A stretch of DNA of 56,166 nucleotides from positions 208,928 to 265,093 of the forward strand of contig NW_019775548.1 in assembly GCF_001039355.2 (NCBI RefSeq), in the 5' to 3' direction. The position numbers were made by a program, and so were the translations under genes. Source of the stretch: Lingula anatina. Its lineage: Eukaryota > Brachiopoda > Lingulata > Lingulida > Lingulidae. Below, in pieces: positions 35,429-47,577 of this stretch (the stretch's first letter is position 1; each line of letters starts with the position of its first letter). The notes under the pieces were generated by a model that saw only the letters and a list, made by a program, of their open reading frames with translations, did not search any database and had not been told where the DNA came from.

Positions 35429-37828
35429 CTATAAAAAGTTATGATGGCCTAGTTCACACTGTTTATCTAAGCAAAAATTATTTTTATGTCTCACTCATTC
35501 CAATTTGATAAAGATATAATGTTAATTCTTTTTGCTGGATTATATCACTCATTCCTATATTTAACTTTTCAAGAGAAATCACTTTTATTGTACTAGTGCT
35601 CACATAAATTAGTGTATTTTCTGGCATGATGTCTTTTGATCCATTAACAATACATTATTTTAGTGAATATTATTTATTCACACTGCCCAATTTAATAATT
35701 ACTAGCACTTTTCATGCATCAGAAAATACTTGGTCCTGTGATATATTTAGATTTCAGCAGGCCCTTTACTTGAAAATGCAAACCTTTGGAGTTTTTGTTA
35801 TGCCTGCATGTGGCTGCATGGGACTATCATGATTATAATAGCAATCTCATTAACCTAAGTATCAGTACTTATCTACCAATTAAATTAGTTTTTACAGACA
35901 TCATTCTATTGTTATTGTTTTTTATCACTGACATAAAAGATACAAAAACCCAATCCAGAATATGAGAACCCAGCTTCTCTGCAGTGCAAAGGCTCTTTCA
36001 AAACTGATCGGCGTACATGATAGATAATTATTATAACGCCCCTATGTTTCCCTTATTCAGGAGATTACTGCATTTCTCATGATCATCCATCCATTATCTA
36101 ATCAGGTGGAATTTTACATGCCACTGCAAGCAAAACAGCCATTACAAGTGTGGTTAAAAAGAGGGAAAAAAGTTGGCAATTCAATTTTGTCTTTAAAAAA
36201 CAAAATACTGTACTAGTAAATATCTCATGGGAAAATGCAGTAATCCCTGTTCCCCATTTAATTCATTATGAAATTAAAACTGGACACAGACAGGCCCAAA
36301 TTTGATGATCACTATCATGACACTTATTTTCTGACTACATTCCATCACTTCACACTTTAATATAAGGAATCAATAAATGGTGCTGATTATGATTATTTTG
36401 GTACTTTTTCCTCTAAGTGATCAATCGGCTTTCTGGTCTAGCTGCCAAATTTCCTCTGTGTTTGGCCTTCATAGAAAAATTATAGACTTCATACAGGTGT
36501 GGTGAGACAAAAAAAAGCTTGAGCTGGTAAGGATCCAAGTGACGCCATCAGCCATCGTTAAAAATAATAATTCAGGTTGATAAGCTACTAATGAATATTA
36601 ACTAATACTTATTTCCACATCCAAAGAATCCTGCAGTCTTCACAAAGGACTGTGTGTCAAAATCACTGTAAAATCAAAATAAACAGACAGCAATGTCCCA
36701 TGGGCCTAAATCAGTTCAGATTTTACACATCCTATTTTATCTAATATAAAACGGCCACATGACATGTACTGAAGGACTATTCTCATGTTTAATCCAATAC
36801 TGCCTCAGATTATAATTTCCATTACCAACTGTTTCTACCAGTGATTATGTATGAATTTGCCAAGGTATTAAAAAGCTGGAATTATTAATATAATTCATAA
36901 AATTACTTTTCTGGGCACTCTGAATGTCTATGTCTTTTCAGCAATTTTTTTTATCACTACCACACAGACTAGAAATGTAAAATATGTCTAATGAGTGGAG
37001 GGGGAGTCACCTTCATGCTTTGAAACTCAGCGTTGACTGGAATTGATATATAAAAAGTGTGTGGTTTTCTCACCAAACCAATGATAGTTTGGCAAATACA
37101 CTTCACTTGGTTATGCTACCACGGAACATCTTTGACATTTTACAAACTTTTTATAAACCAGCATTAACTTCACCTCCAGCGAATAACACATATCACTGAG
37201 AGACAATATAAGAATGCCTACAGAAAGCCTCTGACCTTTAAAACATGGTCGGATTTTCCTTGAAGATCAATATGTTTAATCTTTCCCGCCTCAATTACAA
37301 GCTATTAGAACAGGATTACAAGTAGTTAGATGGCGTTAAACCACTCAGTCTGAAGTGGTAGATGAACATTAGTGGGTGAAAATGTTCCAAAGGCAAAAGT
37401 ATATTCACAGACAATCAGCATGCTTAATTGATATTGGTTTCCCTTGATATGTATAATTCTGATTGATGTCGAGACAAAGCAAGATACTCTCCTAGAATAT
37501 ACAATAAGTTTATCTGGATGTATAACAGAGTAATTTTTATGAAGGATAAATTTATTCCATTCAAAATAAATGCCAAATATGCAAAAAAAAAAAAAAAAAG
37601 TCTAATAGAGAAAATAAAAGCATCATAAAATATATCCTCTCCTACCATATGGGCCTGAGCACTATCTTGGGTCCAGGATCATCAATAAAAGAAAAATTAG
37701 GATATTCCATGAGGCAAATGTCATGCCAGTCTCAATCAAGCTACAACTATTACATAAACTAAGTAGTTCCATCAGCATTACATAACCCAATTAGGAATAA
37801 TAAGTTATTGTTCATTGTCTTGAGTGAT
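35429..37828. other. Non-coding stretch
   Basis: No exon I can support. A 26-nt minus-strand segment near 37035 has acceptable splice sites but is too short to judge. A-run at about 37582-37598. Confidence 0.45.
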
Positions 37829-38406
37829 GGGCCCATAGATGTCATTTGTCTACGTGAATTGACCCAAATCTGTGGGGACTCTCGCTGACTGCAATCAGCT
37901 TAACTAAATGCTACACCTCCTCCTTGCATTAGGTAGAATACACATGAGCTGGTGATTATGAAGTTCATACTGGAAACAAGAGGAGGCATGTTATTCAGTT
38001 CAGTTCAGAGACTATCCCATCTTCCCCTGGTGCTTTTCCATTCGCCATGCTATTCAGGGCGGAGAGCACCTCATCACATGAAAATAGAGCATTCAAAACA
38101 GCCGGATTATCATCATCGCATTGATTACAATTTTGTTCATGACTTTTTAATTGAGAGTCTACCTCTGTTCTAAATCCTTCATTGATCGTAATATCCTGAT
38201 TTAGTAACTCTCTAAAATGCTTAACCCATGAATCAGAATCAATGTTACTCTTATTTCTAAAATTTGCATTAACATTTACCCTCCAATATTTCCAAAATGC
38301 TTGCGGGTTATTTCTAAAACTTCAGTTAAGGTTATTGCACTTGGCAAGAGTCTTTGCAGAGTTGGGTTGATCCATGTAGACAGAATGTGTCTATGGGAAT
38401 CGGGTC
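37829..38406. mobile_element. Foldback element containing a LINE fragment
   Basis: The arms 37829 onward (GGGCCCATAGATGTC, GTGGGGACTCTCGCTGA, GCAATCAGCTTAACT) pair with the reverse complement of about 38326-38406. They match the cleaner copy at 47921-48268 in sequence, including the central segment containing CCTCCT, CATT and TGATTAT blocks. The extra ~320 bp here is a reverse-transcriptase fragment sitting at the boundary between centre and right arm, between two TTCAGTT copies (37999-38005 and 38321-38327). Confidence 0.75.
37995..38318 (-). pseudogene. LINE reverse-transcriptase fragment
   Basis: The minus strand keeps one open frame of about 105 codons with non-LTR retrotransposon landmarks in order: RNNPQAFWKYW, then SWVKHFRELLNQ, then SALNSMANGKAPGEDGI, the fingers region before the catalytic motifs. 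It then meets a stop (TGA). The FADD-type catalytic motif, the endonuclease and any 3' tail are absent, so it is an internal scrap. It was unusual to find a LINE piece lacking its 3' end, because LINEs normally truncate at the 5' end. The clade is likely jockey/CR1-like, but that is inference. Confidence 0.85.
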
Positions 38407-38836
38407 TTAGAATAATTACTATGAACATGGTGAGAACAGTTATAATTCATCCAAAGGAGAATTAACACATCAGATATAAGATAAATATATAACATCATTG
38501 AATTCTCATAATATTTTCAGAGATGTTTATAAATTGGGTATGGCACTGATGATTCTTTTTGCATGTCTAAAATCATTTCCACTGGACAACAATTATCTAT
38601 TTGCAGACACATCAGTCCACAGTCAGTTCAATACCGGATAGCCAAACCAACAGAAAAGAACAGCTCCATGGATTATGGATATGTATAAATATGTTATCTA
38701 CTTCTTAATTCTCTGTTAACCTGCTAAAGAAACATATACATGACAATGAAGGCCACCTAGTACTGCAATGCTCAGATGCTATCATACAGACACTCATAAA
38801 CAATTAAAATCAATGATTAATCAAGCCACTTACCAA
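38407..38836. other. Non-coding stretch
   Basis: No gene seen; it lies just downstream (minus sense) of the candidate stop codon at 38837. Confidence 0.45.
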
Positions 38837-41800
38837 TTATGTAATCAGCAAATATCTACACTGCTCTGGAGGATTGCTATCAAGATCTTCAAACTCACAA
38901 TATGGTGACTGGAAAATAAGGAAAAAAATCAATGTTAAAAAATGAGCAAAAATGCATATCATACATTCTCTTACTGTGCTGGGTTAACAAAATGATTTAC
39001 CTTATTACACATCTTCTTTACCCATACTTTAAAATTAAAAACTTTTGTTGATTTAAACAGGATATAAAAAAAAACAAAACAAAAAACAAAACAAAACAAA
39101 AAAAAACACTCCCCTCATTTCATTACATCTATTACTATGCATAATTCAAATGAACCCATAATCATATCAAACGCCTGAATACCCACTTTTATCATCAGAT
39201 CTTTTATTCACTAGCATTTCTACTTACTAAAACAAATCACCATTATCTTATGCTGAATGACTTTACTAGTACCCCCCTAATCCCAATTCACAAATCAGCA
39301 TTTCAAAAAACAATAAATTATGATCTCATTGATAGTAAAAACCCACTAAGCACATACATAGAGCATTCCACTGTTAGGAGGAGTTTTTTCGTCAGCCTCA
39401 TGAGGTAAATTTTATAACACATGATACATATATATATATAATATTACCATGACCTAGTGCCTATTCACATGTGATAGATATTTTACTTATTACCTGGGTT
39501 ATCACTCTCTTCTTCCCCTCTGCTTGAAAATCATCCGCCGACCCACAATCCAGCATCCACTTGTAGGTTTCCTCGCTGCTGACGACATACACTAATCGCT
39601 TACCCAATTATGCCTGCGGTGAAAGAGAAGAAGACTATTGTTGATACGGTTTGGAGGTAAAATCAATATCACCGACTACAGATGAGTCACTGCATCTGAA
39701 GAGACTTCAGTTTCTGCTGCCGGCTCGGCATAAAATATGACAAGATATAATCATAACAGTTAATCAATTCTTACGGAGCTCAACATATACCTGATTTATA
39801 AGGTCCATTAATTTCTACAGGTAATCTTTTTGTGCTCAATTTACTAAGTACTGCAGCATGAAATGCCCATGTTTTCAAAATCTCATAACTTCTGCAATGA
39901 ATAATAAAAGAACTCAGCATTTGACGCACAAGACTTCTGTTTTAGGTAGAAAATATCTGGCAAAATAATATTGCTAGAATTGATTGTTTCTATTAATGCT
40001 CCAAATAAGTCAAAACTTCGTGCTACATTTTTCCTACAGGCTGATTTCCAATTCTATATAAAGCACTTCAAACAGCAAGGTGATCATGTTTCTAAGAATT
40101 GCTGAGTTTCTACTGCAAGCCTGGGTCAGACTTGACGGCAAGGAAAAGCATCTTCTTCCCCTATACTAGCTGATTCACGACATGGAATTTTCAATGCATT
40201 TATAAAATCAAGCTTTTCAACTGGCAATTAATTGTTTTTTCTAATCATATGACCAACATACCTAAGCTCATACTGTATCTATTTACAATGTGCAATTGAA
40301 ATGTTTATTTAAAGTCAAAGCTCCGTACACACCTTACTACCAAAGTGTGACAATTTTAGAAAAATCAGCTCTAGACCCATGTTCAAGATGACACTTACAC
40401 ACAGACAGAAATCACCGTTTGTGTCACCTGAATGTTACCCTACTAGTAGATATCTTTCGTAAAACAACCCGATTTCAAAGTCTACAGATAAGACTTATAA
40501 AAACAGCACTTGATAATCTAGTTTTTAAGAGGTATTTGACTTTGAAATTCAGTGCGAGACATGCATGTGAACAGAGAAGCCGTGTGCCCCCCCCCCCCCC
40601 CCCCAGGCATCTGAAAAAAGTATGATATGCAAGGACATTATAACATACATTTGCAGCAGCATAACTTACAGAGACACGTACCTGCAATCTTACTAGTAAC
40701 TGAATTGTCTCTGTCTTGGATATGCAACAGAACAAAAATAATTGATACTTGTTAAAAATATTTATCATACCGTTGTTACATGTATGAAAATCTGACCCCC
40801 AGAGTCAAAATTTCGTAATGAAAATCTGACTCCCCCCATGAAATCTTGATTCCTAACACCAACCCAAACCCAAATGCCAAATAAGTAGCTGTTTCAAAGG
40901 GGTGTCAGTGGGTGGTAAAACACACATTTTTAATTTTCTTGTTTTCTTATGAAAAACTTCCCCTGCAAACTAACAAAGAGAGCCAATGTAATCCCTCCAC
41001 TATGCACACTACAAGATAAAGGGTCATTAATGAGGTTATTAGTATCTATCCAAAATACACATTGAATGAACTCAGGATAGTCACGATCCCCATCAAGTTG
41101 AATGTGCTTCCACTGTTTATTGGATAACCACAACGTATCACAAATCCTTTGCAAATACATAACCTTATAAGTCTTCATACTACAGGCATTTCCTCAAGGA
41201 TGCATTAATCAGTGCCTTTCATGAAGATTCACAAGCTTCTTTCTTTGCTGTTTCTTAATTAGCTCTCCGTTATCAAGGGATGATACCAAATGATTGTACT
41301 TGTGGCAGTTCTCAGATAAAAAAACATGCATTATTTCTAGACACCCACCCACGCTGCCAAGGAAATGTAACTGTTCTGAACATTAAATTGTGCCAAGTTA
41401 TGAATGGCACATGATCGAATCGAGCGTATCATGCAGTTTTCTTTCATTTTATAACAGAATTCCACAAAGTAATTTACTGCGGTATCATAAAATCAAAATT
41501 TTATCAATCTTTTATTAAGTTTCGGAATAAATTGGACTTGACTCCATCACTGTGATAAGAAATAAACTCAGTATGTACACCATGTACTGTAGCTACCTTC
41601 ATCTCAGTTTCAGATATTTCACCATCTAGTTTGTATGGGAACATTGTCATATGAATTCAGTCTTGCCTTACAATTACTTACTAGTACTAGTGAGTGCACT
41701 TCACTTGAAATTGAGGTTTAGGCCAGAATAAGGTACAGTTATTTAACCTGTAGCTTAGAGCTATATGGATTTCAAACTTCAGGTATGATACAGGGGCGGA

Positions 41801-43088
41801 TCCAGAGATATTTTCTGATAGGCTTCCGAATTATCTTTATTGATCCATCCTCCATTTTTGACCGTCTTCCGAGAGAAAAAATTACACACCCATCAAGGTA
41901 AACTTGAAAATCTGACCGTCTTCCGAAAGACCCAGAAGATGGCCTAAATCTGCCCCTGTGATATACAAAGCATTACAAATTTATCACAGCTATACTAAAA
42001 CAATAGGATAAAGATGCTCTGTCAATGAATTTTTGGCTATCTTAAAATGCTTGATACAAATACTTGATACTTTTTGTCAATAAATCACAGATACGGTGAA
42101 TTTTTATTACTGTTTTATTGAATATTGGTTTTATTTTATTACCACCTTTGCCAATTAATCAATAAACACTTGAAAAATTTCTAAATTTCACTTCAGTCAT
42201 AAACTTATACACAGTAGACCCAAGTAACTTTGCAAAGGAAAATATAAATTTGGAAATGATCATTGTTATTATTAAATTCAACTGAATGACTACATTTCCT
42301 GCAACATGTATATAATATCTACCCAAGGAAATTAATGGGAAATTGTCGTTATTAAGTCTACTAGACTAAAAAAAAAGGGTCTGACATGTTATGATAATTA
42401 TGAAACTGCTAACATGACTAATGCTTCATTTCAGCATTTATGCCTACTAGTACTAGAAAACCACAGAATATTGATTTTTTTAAAGCAGTATTATGTGGCA
42501 CATCATTTATAATTCTTTTTTTTTTTATACTTTCAGAAAATTTCTGGTCTAAATGGAGGGTTGTAATATAGTCCAGAAATAATTTCTTGCCAGTGAGTTT
42601 CACAACTGTGCAGAAACAACCTTTTCATGCTGCATAAGCCCTATTCTGGTATTACTGTCGAAATTTGGATTTTGACCTAATAATTCATTGCAAAATTTGA
42701 TATGTTACAATGCAACATTGGAAGACAAAGTGGACAAACTGGGTATAAATACTGGACCTGATGTTTGCTGACCACCTTATCAGATCAATTACCGTAAATA
42801 TAACCTACATTAAACAAATCACTAGAAAGAAACAAAAATATCGTGGTGTTTGCTGTATCAGAATGCATCAATACTTCACTATTTACACTGCTTGCTTAAT
42901 ATACAGAAGAGAATGGTGAACTGAGGAAAGATGCCTGTTTGTTGTATTGACTTGATAACACCCTGGGGGGAATGGGAAACTTTTCCCAAAAGATTTTCAC
43001 AAAATGGTATTACTTTGAACTATGTACTATAACACATCAAGTGTGAAATGGTGGAGTTTACAAATGTGTGTTTGTGTTGTTATGCTTG

Positions 43089-43122
<34 letters not shown>

Positions 43123-46100
43123 CCTACCCAACTACCAGACTCAGCACAGAATCTACCGTCCGATCTACCGGTGAATTCGGGATCATTCGGTGCTGAGTCT
43201 GATAGTTGGGAAGGCCTGGAGAGAGAAAGAGAGAGAGAGAGGGAGAGAGGGGAAGAGAGAGAGAGTTTAAAACATATGTAGCCATCCATCTATGAGCTTA
43301 AACCTCATTATTCAATAGTAAAAAAAAGAAGACATTTTTCATGAATAATAGAATGAACAGTGGCATGCAGGTTGAAAAGACTTGATCTGATCAATAACCT
43401 TTATTTCCAGGACTGGGAATTCATCTTCAAATGGATGAAAAGAACAAACAGATATGTCACTGTTGTGCATGTTGTAATCAATAATCCAAGAGCAGTGCAT
43501 TACGATCACTCAACCTTCCACAATTGCCTTGATGTGGCATAATAAATAGGAATTTTAGTTCACATCTTCCATCCAAGACCTGCAAAACATCTCTTCACAA
43601 TTTTCACAGTCACTTTTTTTATAAATCAAAATTAAGATTGCTTCGTTTAATAATGACTTTAATTAAAAGAACAATTCTCTTGTTGATTAAGCTCAATATT
43701 TTACTTATACTGGCAAGCCAAAAATTTCTGAAGACAATGTCACCTTGTCACTCGCATAGTAGCTTAAGGTGGTAAGTTGTGCTTTAATAATTTTTTTAAA
43801 GAAAAAAAGAGATAACTAAAATATTTTTATTGCATTTGCAGCTGGATAACATATATACTAACATTCAACCCAGAGGTTTTCCAAGGATTGGGGTTGTGGC
43901 CGTCCACCTGTAAGTTCCTACTAAATGTAAGAGAGTCCAAGCCTTCACTTGAAAAAAAAAAAAAAAAAAAAACTCAGAAGCCATCCAGCCATCTTTGAAA
44001 ATATAAGCCATCTAGTGATGCCACCACCAGTCCAAATGTCGACTGGACAGTTTGCTGGGAAAAGCCTTGATTCAACCTAAAGTACTAGTACTCACCAAGA
44101 TCATTAAATTCTGTACAAGTAACCACAGAGCATCTGCAAAAAGAGATACACTTCTTCAAGTCTATTTTTCATTTAGGAATAGAATAAATACTAGTACATT
44201 AAGCACTTCTCTTCATACCACCACTCACAGAATACAGATCAAAGAAAATGGATGATAATCTATTAGCTGTTGACTAAGAAGACACTGTCTGTAGTGCTGT
44301 TTTGTAATGCAGGAAACATGCTTCTACATTCCTCTGGGAGTTAGAAATCCATTAATGAAACATGAAACAAGATAGCAGATAACAGCATTGTGACAAGCTT
44401 TGCCTAACAGAAATTTTAATGAAGAAATTATGTGGATCTAGGAGGCCTAATTGGGGATAACTTGAAAGGGAAGGAAGGATTTACATTTAATAAAATGTCT
44501 CTGACTAGTTTTCAAAGGCCTTTAACTCAATGCCTATACCCCTCACGTCTTAACAGCCGTACCACCCACCTACCCCCACACACCTAAAAAAAAAAAAAAA
44601 AAAAAACACGTAACCAATAGCAGTCACTTTGAATGTCGCTCTGTGTAGGTGTTTTGTCTCCTACCTACCTTGTTTATACTTGAAAATTACTGTAAGATGT
44701 GTTTTCAGAAGTTCTTTTTTGTGTATTATAATATATATAAATTTGCTTTAAAAAAACTGGTCAAACTTAAAAATGTGCTTCTTTACACAATTTTTTACCA
44801 AAAATTTTAAAATTGCATTAGATTTCATCCTATTTGTCTACAAGCTTAAGTGGAATGCAGTCAATCTTTCATCAATTTATTACCTAATATGCCTTCAGAA
44901 GCATTATCAAATTGATGATAGTTTTTTAACATAAAACATTTGCATTTAATATACATCTTGGTCTACAACAAAATCCAAATAAAATCAGAACTACAAATTT
45001 AAAAGTAAAAAGTTTATGCTCCCTGCATTTGACTTAGAAGTGTAGAGGCCTGATTAACAAATGAACAGATGATTATCATAGAAGTTGTAAGAAGTTCAAA
45101 CAGCACCATCAATCAATAGCTTTAGAAAACAGTTTATAAATCTTTGAAAGGATGAGTGCCGATTCTACATAATAATAATGAACCCCAAAAATCTAGAGAT
45201 GTAGCCAAGATTACATTCCATGGCATCAAGGCAACAGATGAAGAAGAGCCGACAGCAGAGGCATTTGGATCAGCCTAGGTTACATGTCAGGCCCGTAGCC
45301 AGCAATTTCAAAAGGGGGGGGTTCTTTTTTTGAAAAGGTGGACCTTTTCCCATAAAAACTTCATGTACCCTGATCATATTTTACCCAAAGTGGACCTTTT
45401 CCCAGCAAAAGGGGCGGTTCTTTTGAACCCTCGAACCCCCCCCCCCCCCCTCGGCCTACAGGCCTGCATGTATACATGTAAATACTAGTAGGTAGGTTGG
45501 AATGAAGTAATCCAGGAAATTTAAGGTACTACCTGGTAGGTGTAACAGTTTGAGGGTGAAATGATGTCTGTTTCTATTTTATATGCCTTTTTATCTTTGA
45601 TTTTCTGTTTCAAGAAGCTCCAATTAGCTGATGGTTTATATCAATGTTACATTTTATGGAATTCACTAAAAAATTCTTAACAGATTTTGATCTACTTTTT
45701 TTGCCATATGGTAGATTAATATGGTATTCAACAGTTTGTTGCTGTTGTTTTCTATGTTCATGAACAAGACTGATAAACCAATCAGGATGACAGACAAGTG
45801 TAAACAAATCAAAGATCAAAGATAGGAGGGGGATTCAGATGTATTAAAGTATGATATTCAGATGTAAATACTGAGAGGTTAAAAGGATTGCCAGAGGCAT
45901 GGACAGGAACAAATGCTCATATAAAAAGTGACATAATTACATCCACACATTGTATGAACTCCTGCCAGTAAGTTTCTTAATTGTGACAGTAAATAAATTT
46001 TCGCTATGAAAAACTTTCTTGTCAACTTTGTCACGTTTGATCGAATAGTTTTATTGTCTTCCTCACGTAAATCTCCATCAAATAAATATCACGTTAAATG

Positions 46101-46243
46101 GGTGTTGTGAAATTAAAATATATACTCGCCTAAGAACCACGCATCAAAATAGTTTCGAATGCATGCAGTAAAATTTAAATAAGGTCAAGTTTACAAACTT
46201 ACCGCATGCCAATGTCAACTTCCTGCTTTTGATTCTCGCACAT
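38837..46243 (-). CDS. Four-exon 82-codon reading frame, unknown protein
   Basis: Minus strand. Exon 1 46243-46203 (ATG, MCENQKQEVDIGM; donor ATGCG|GTAAGT). Exon 2 44133-44096 (acceptor CTCTTTTTGCAG, CSVVTCTEFNDL; donor CTTG|GTGAGT). Exon 3 39591-39494 (YVVSSEETYKWMLDCGSADD then FQAEGKKRVITQ; donor CCCAG|GTAATA). Exon 4 38908-38837 (acceptor TTATTTTCCAG, SPYCEFEDLDSNPPEQCRYL then LIT, stop TAA). Phases 2-2, 1-1 and 0-0 all match. The weak point is exon 3: its TAG acceptor lies about 25 bp after a better-looking CAG that would give stops. A strong donor (TTG|GTAAGTGG) follows the stop by 3 nt, so transcription may continue into the exons at 35-33 kb. EETYKWM recalls the C-terminal helix of PH domains, which is weak evidence. 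Family not recognised. Confidence 0.4.
39599..41790. other. Non-coding stretch
   Basis: Probably intronic on the minus strand if the four-exon frame is real. It contains a C run at about 40587-40604 and no other supported feature. Confidence 0.45.
41791..41958 (-). mobile_element. 168-bp inverted-repeat element, CAGGGGCGGATCC family, copy 1
   Basis: Ends CAGGGGCGGATCCAG and TCTGCCCCTG form an imperfect terminal inverted repeat. TGATA flanks both sides (41786-41790 and 41959-41963). Two internal GACCGTCTTCCGA blocks repeat directly. The copy at 53798-54051 is in the opposite orientation. Confidence 0.8.
41959..43089. other. Non-coding stretch
   Basis: Nothing supported beyond short homopolymer runs. 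Confidence 0.45.
43090..43264. repeat. (GA)n array split by a ~97-bp hairpin
   Basis: GA repeats at 43090-43118 and 43217-43264 surround a palindrome. Its left arm (43121-43147, GGCCTACCCAACTACCAGAC then TCAGCAC) pairs with the right arm (43190-43216, GTGCTGAGTCTGATAGTTGG then GAAGGCC). The loop of about 42 bp has a further ACCGTCCGATCTACCGGT near-palindrome. This fits a small foldback element inserted in the microsatellite. Confidence 0.75.
43265..44095. other. Non-coding stretch
   Basis: A plus-strand segment at 43842-43909 has both splice signals and two open frames but no partner exon. A-run at about 43951-43970. Confidence 0.4.
44134..45287. other. Non-coding stretch
   Basis: No supported feature; A-run at about 44587-44606. 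Confidence 0.45.
45288..45466 (-). mobile_element. 179-bp inverted-repeat element, CAGGCCCGTAGCC family, copy 2
   Basis: Reverse-complement homologue of 20550-20721: CAGGCCCGTAGCCAGCAATT at the left, and at the right a G/C-run end finishing GGCCTACAGGCCTG. CATGT flanks both sides (45283-45287 and 45467-45471). The right terminal repeat has decayed (CGGCCTACAGGCCTG for CTGGCTACGGGCCTG). Confidence 0.85.
45467..46202. other. Non-coding stretch
   Basis: No gene seen. It would be the first intron of the minus-strand candidate gene. Confidence 0.45.
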
Positions 46244-46560
46244 AGGATCACGTTTGGGCGAGATTTCAAGATCAGTAATCAATTTTCAAAATTTACCAAA
46301 TGGTATAGCAAATAGACTAAATTTTGTATATTTAGGGACATTTTTTGTATTTATCGTCTAAAAATCATAAACAAGGAAATGGATATATTAATCCTAATAT
46401 TTTCGAGTTTTTCCCCAGCATCCTCTTGAGCGGAGAATTTAAAAATGGTGGCGAGGCGACAGGTGCGCTTTTTGTAAACACTGGGATTGTCAAAGTGTTT
46501 GTAGTGATCACAAGTGTCCAAAAATCTGGTACGTTCTAGAAATCAGAATTGGTGATTTCA
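46204..46560. promoter_or_regulatory. Probable divergent promoter between minus-strand gene and GCNA
   Basis: A minus-strand first exon (ATG at 46243, donor at 46203|46202) faces a plus-strand segment with a possible 5' UTR donor (AATCTG|GTACGT near 46530). This segment could be spliced to the GCNA coding start at 47578, which has an acceptor 7 nt upstream. AAAAATGGTGGC at about 46441 resembles a YY1-type AANATGGCGGC element on the plus strand. No TATA box is evident. Transcription starts are inferred. Confidence 0.4.
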
Positions 46561-47577
46561 ATGTTAATAAATGACAAAAATAGGGTACCATTTTATTTTT
46601 AGTTATTGCCAGTAATACTTCGTAAGAAAGGGCTGTAGTCGAAAACCGTTTGCCTCTTTCCACATTTGACTGAAATAGTAGCTCTTTCTAGCCTCTACTT
46701 GCTTTAGAAAAAGTAATCAATTAATGGATATATTTCGAGCGATAAAAGTAACCTCATGACTTATGGAATGTTTAATAAAATGGATTAAGTTGATTGAGTT
46801 TTGTTTAAAAAAAAAACTTCACTAGTCTTGCTCGGCTGTCAGCTCGAGCGATTATAGCCATCAGCTAAAATCAGACATGAGCTTTTTAGAGGGAAAGCGG
46901 AATTCCAGGCTTTTTATTAAATTTAATTCTGATGGTTCCTGATATTCTTCAAGGTTAGGTGTTGGGTCCCATGATAAATGTTCAGGGTTTTGTTTTTTTT
47001 TAACCTAGGCTCATGTCTGTAAAATGAGTGAAATCCACACATTTATAAATTTAGACTTTACAAAAAGTGTGATCATGCCACACTAGACTGTCATAATGCA
47101 AAAATGATATTCAGCTGGTTTTCCAGAAGTTGGCAATCATGTCTTGTACAGCCTCAAGTACTGAATTTGATTGTGAAAAAGTTAATAACTTTGAATATAG
47201 TTAGTGACTCAAAACATGCCACTCAAACTCTGCCCTTCCCCCATAATGCATACCCTATTTCACCTCTTTTTTAACACCATTCATCTTTATGTCAGTGTAA
47301 TGTGTTACAACATCAAGTTTTATTGTCTCGGCTTGTTTTGCCTTTGCCATTATAGCTTTGGATAACTTGAGGTTAGAGTATGAAAATTGAAGAATACTCT
47401 TGTATCAATCAAAAGATAATGTTCCATTGGTGAGTTTGGAATTTTTTTCAATACAAGTTGTCCCTGTGATTTGACAATTTATTTTTTCTCCATTTAAAGT
47501 CGGATTGGATTTTTTTAAATGGTGCACTGTTTTTTTTTTATCCATTTAATCATTATTTTTTAATTCTTAGGTCAGAC

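Noticed and set aside
43842-43909. Plus-strand segment with TTTGCAG acceptor and GTAAGT donor (LDNIYTNIQPRGFPRIGVV)
   Set aside because: Two frames are open and no partner exon gives a supported join.
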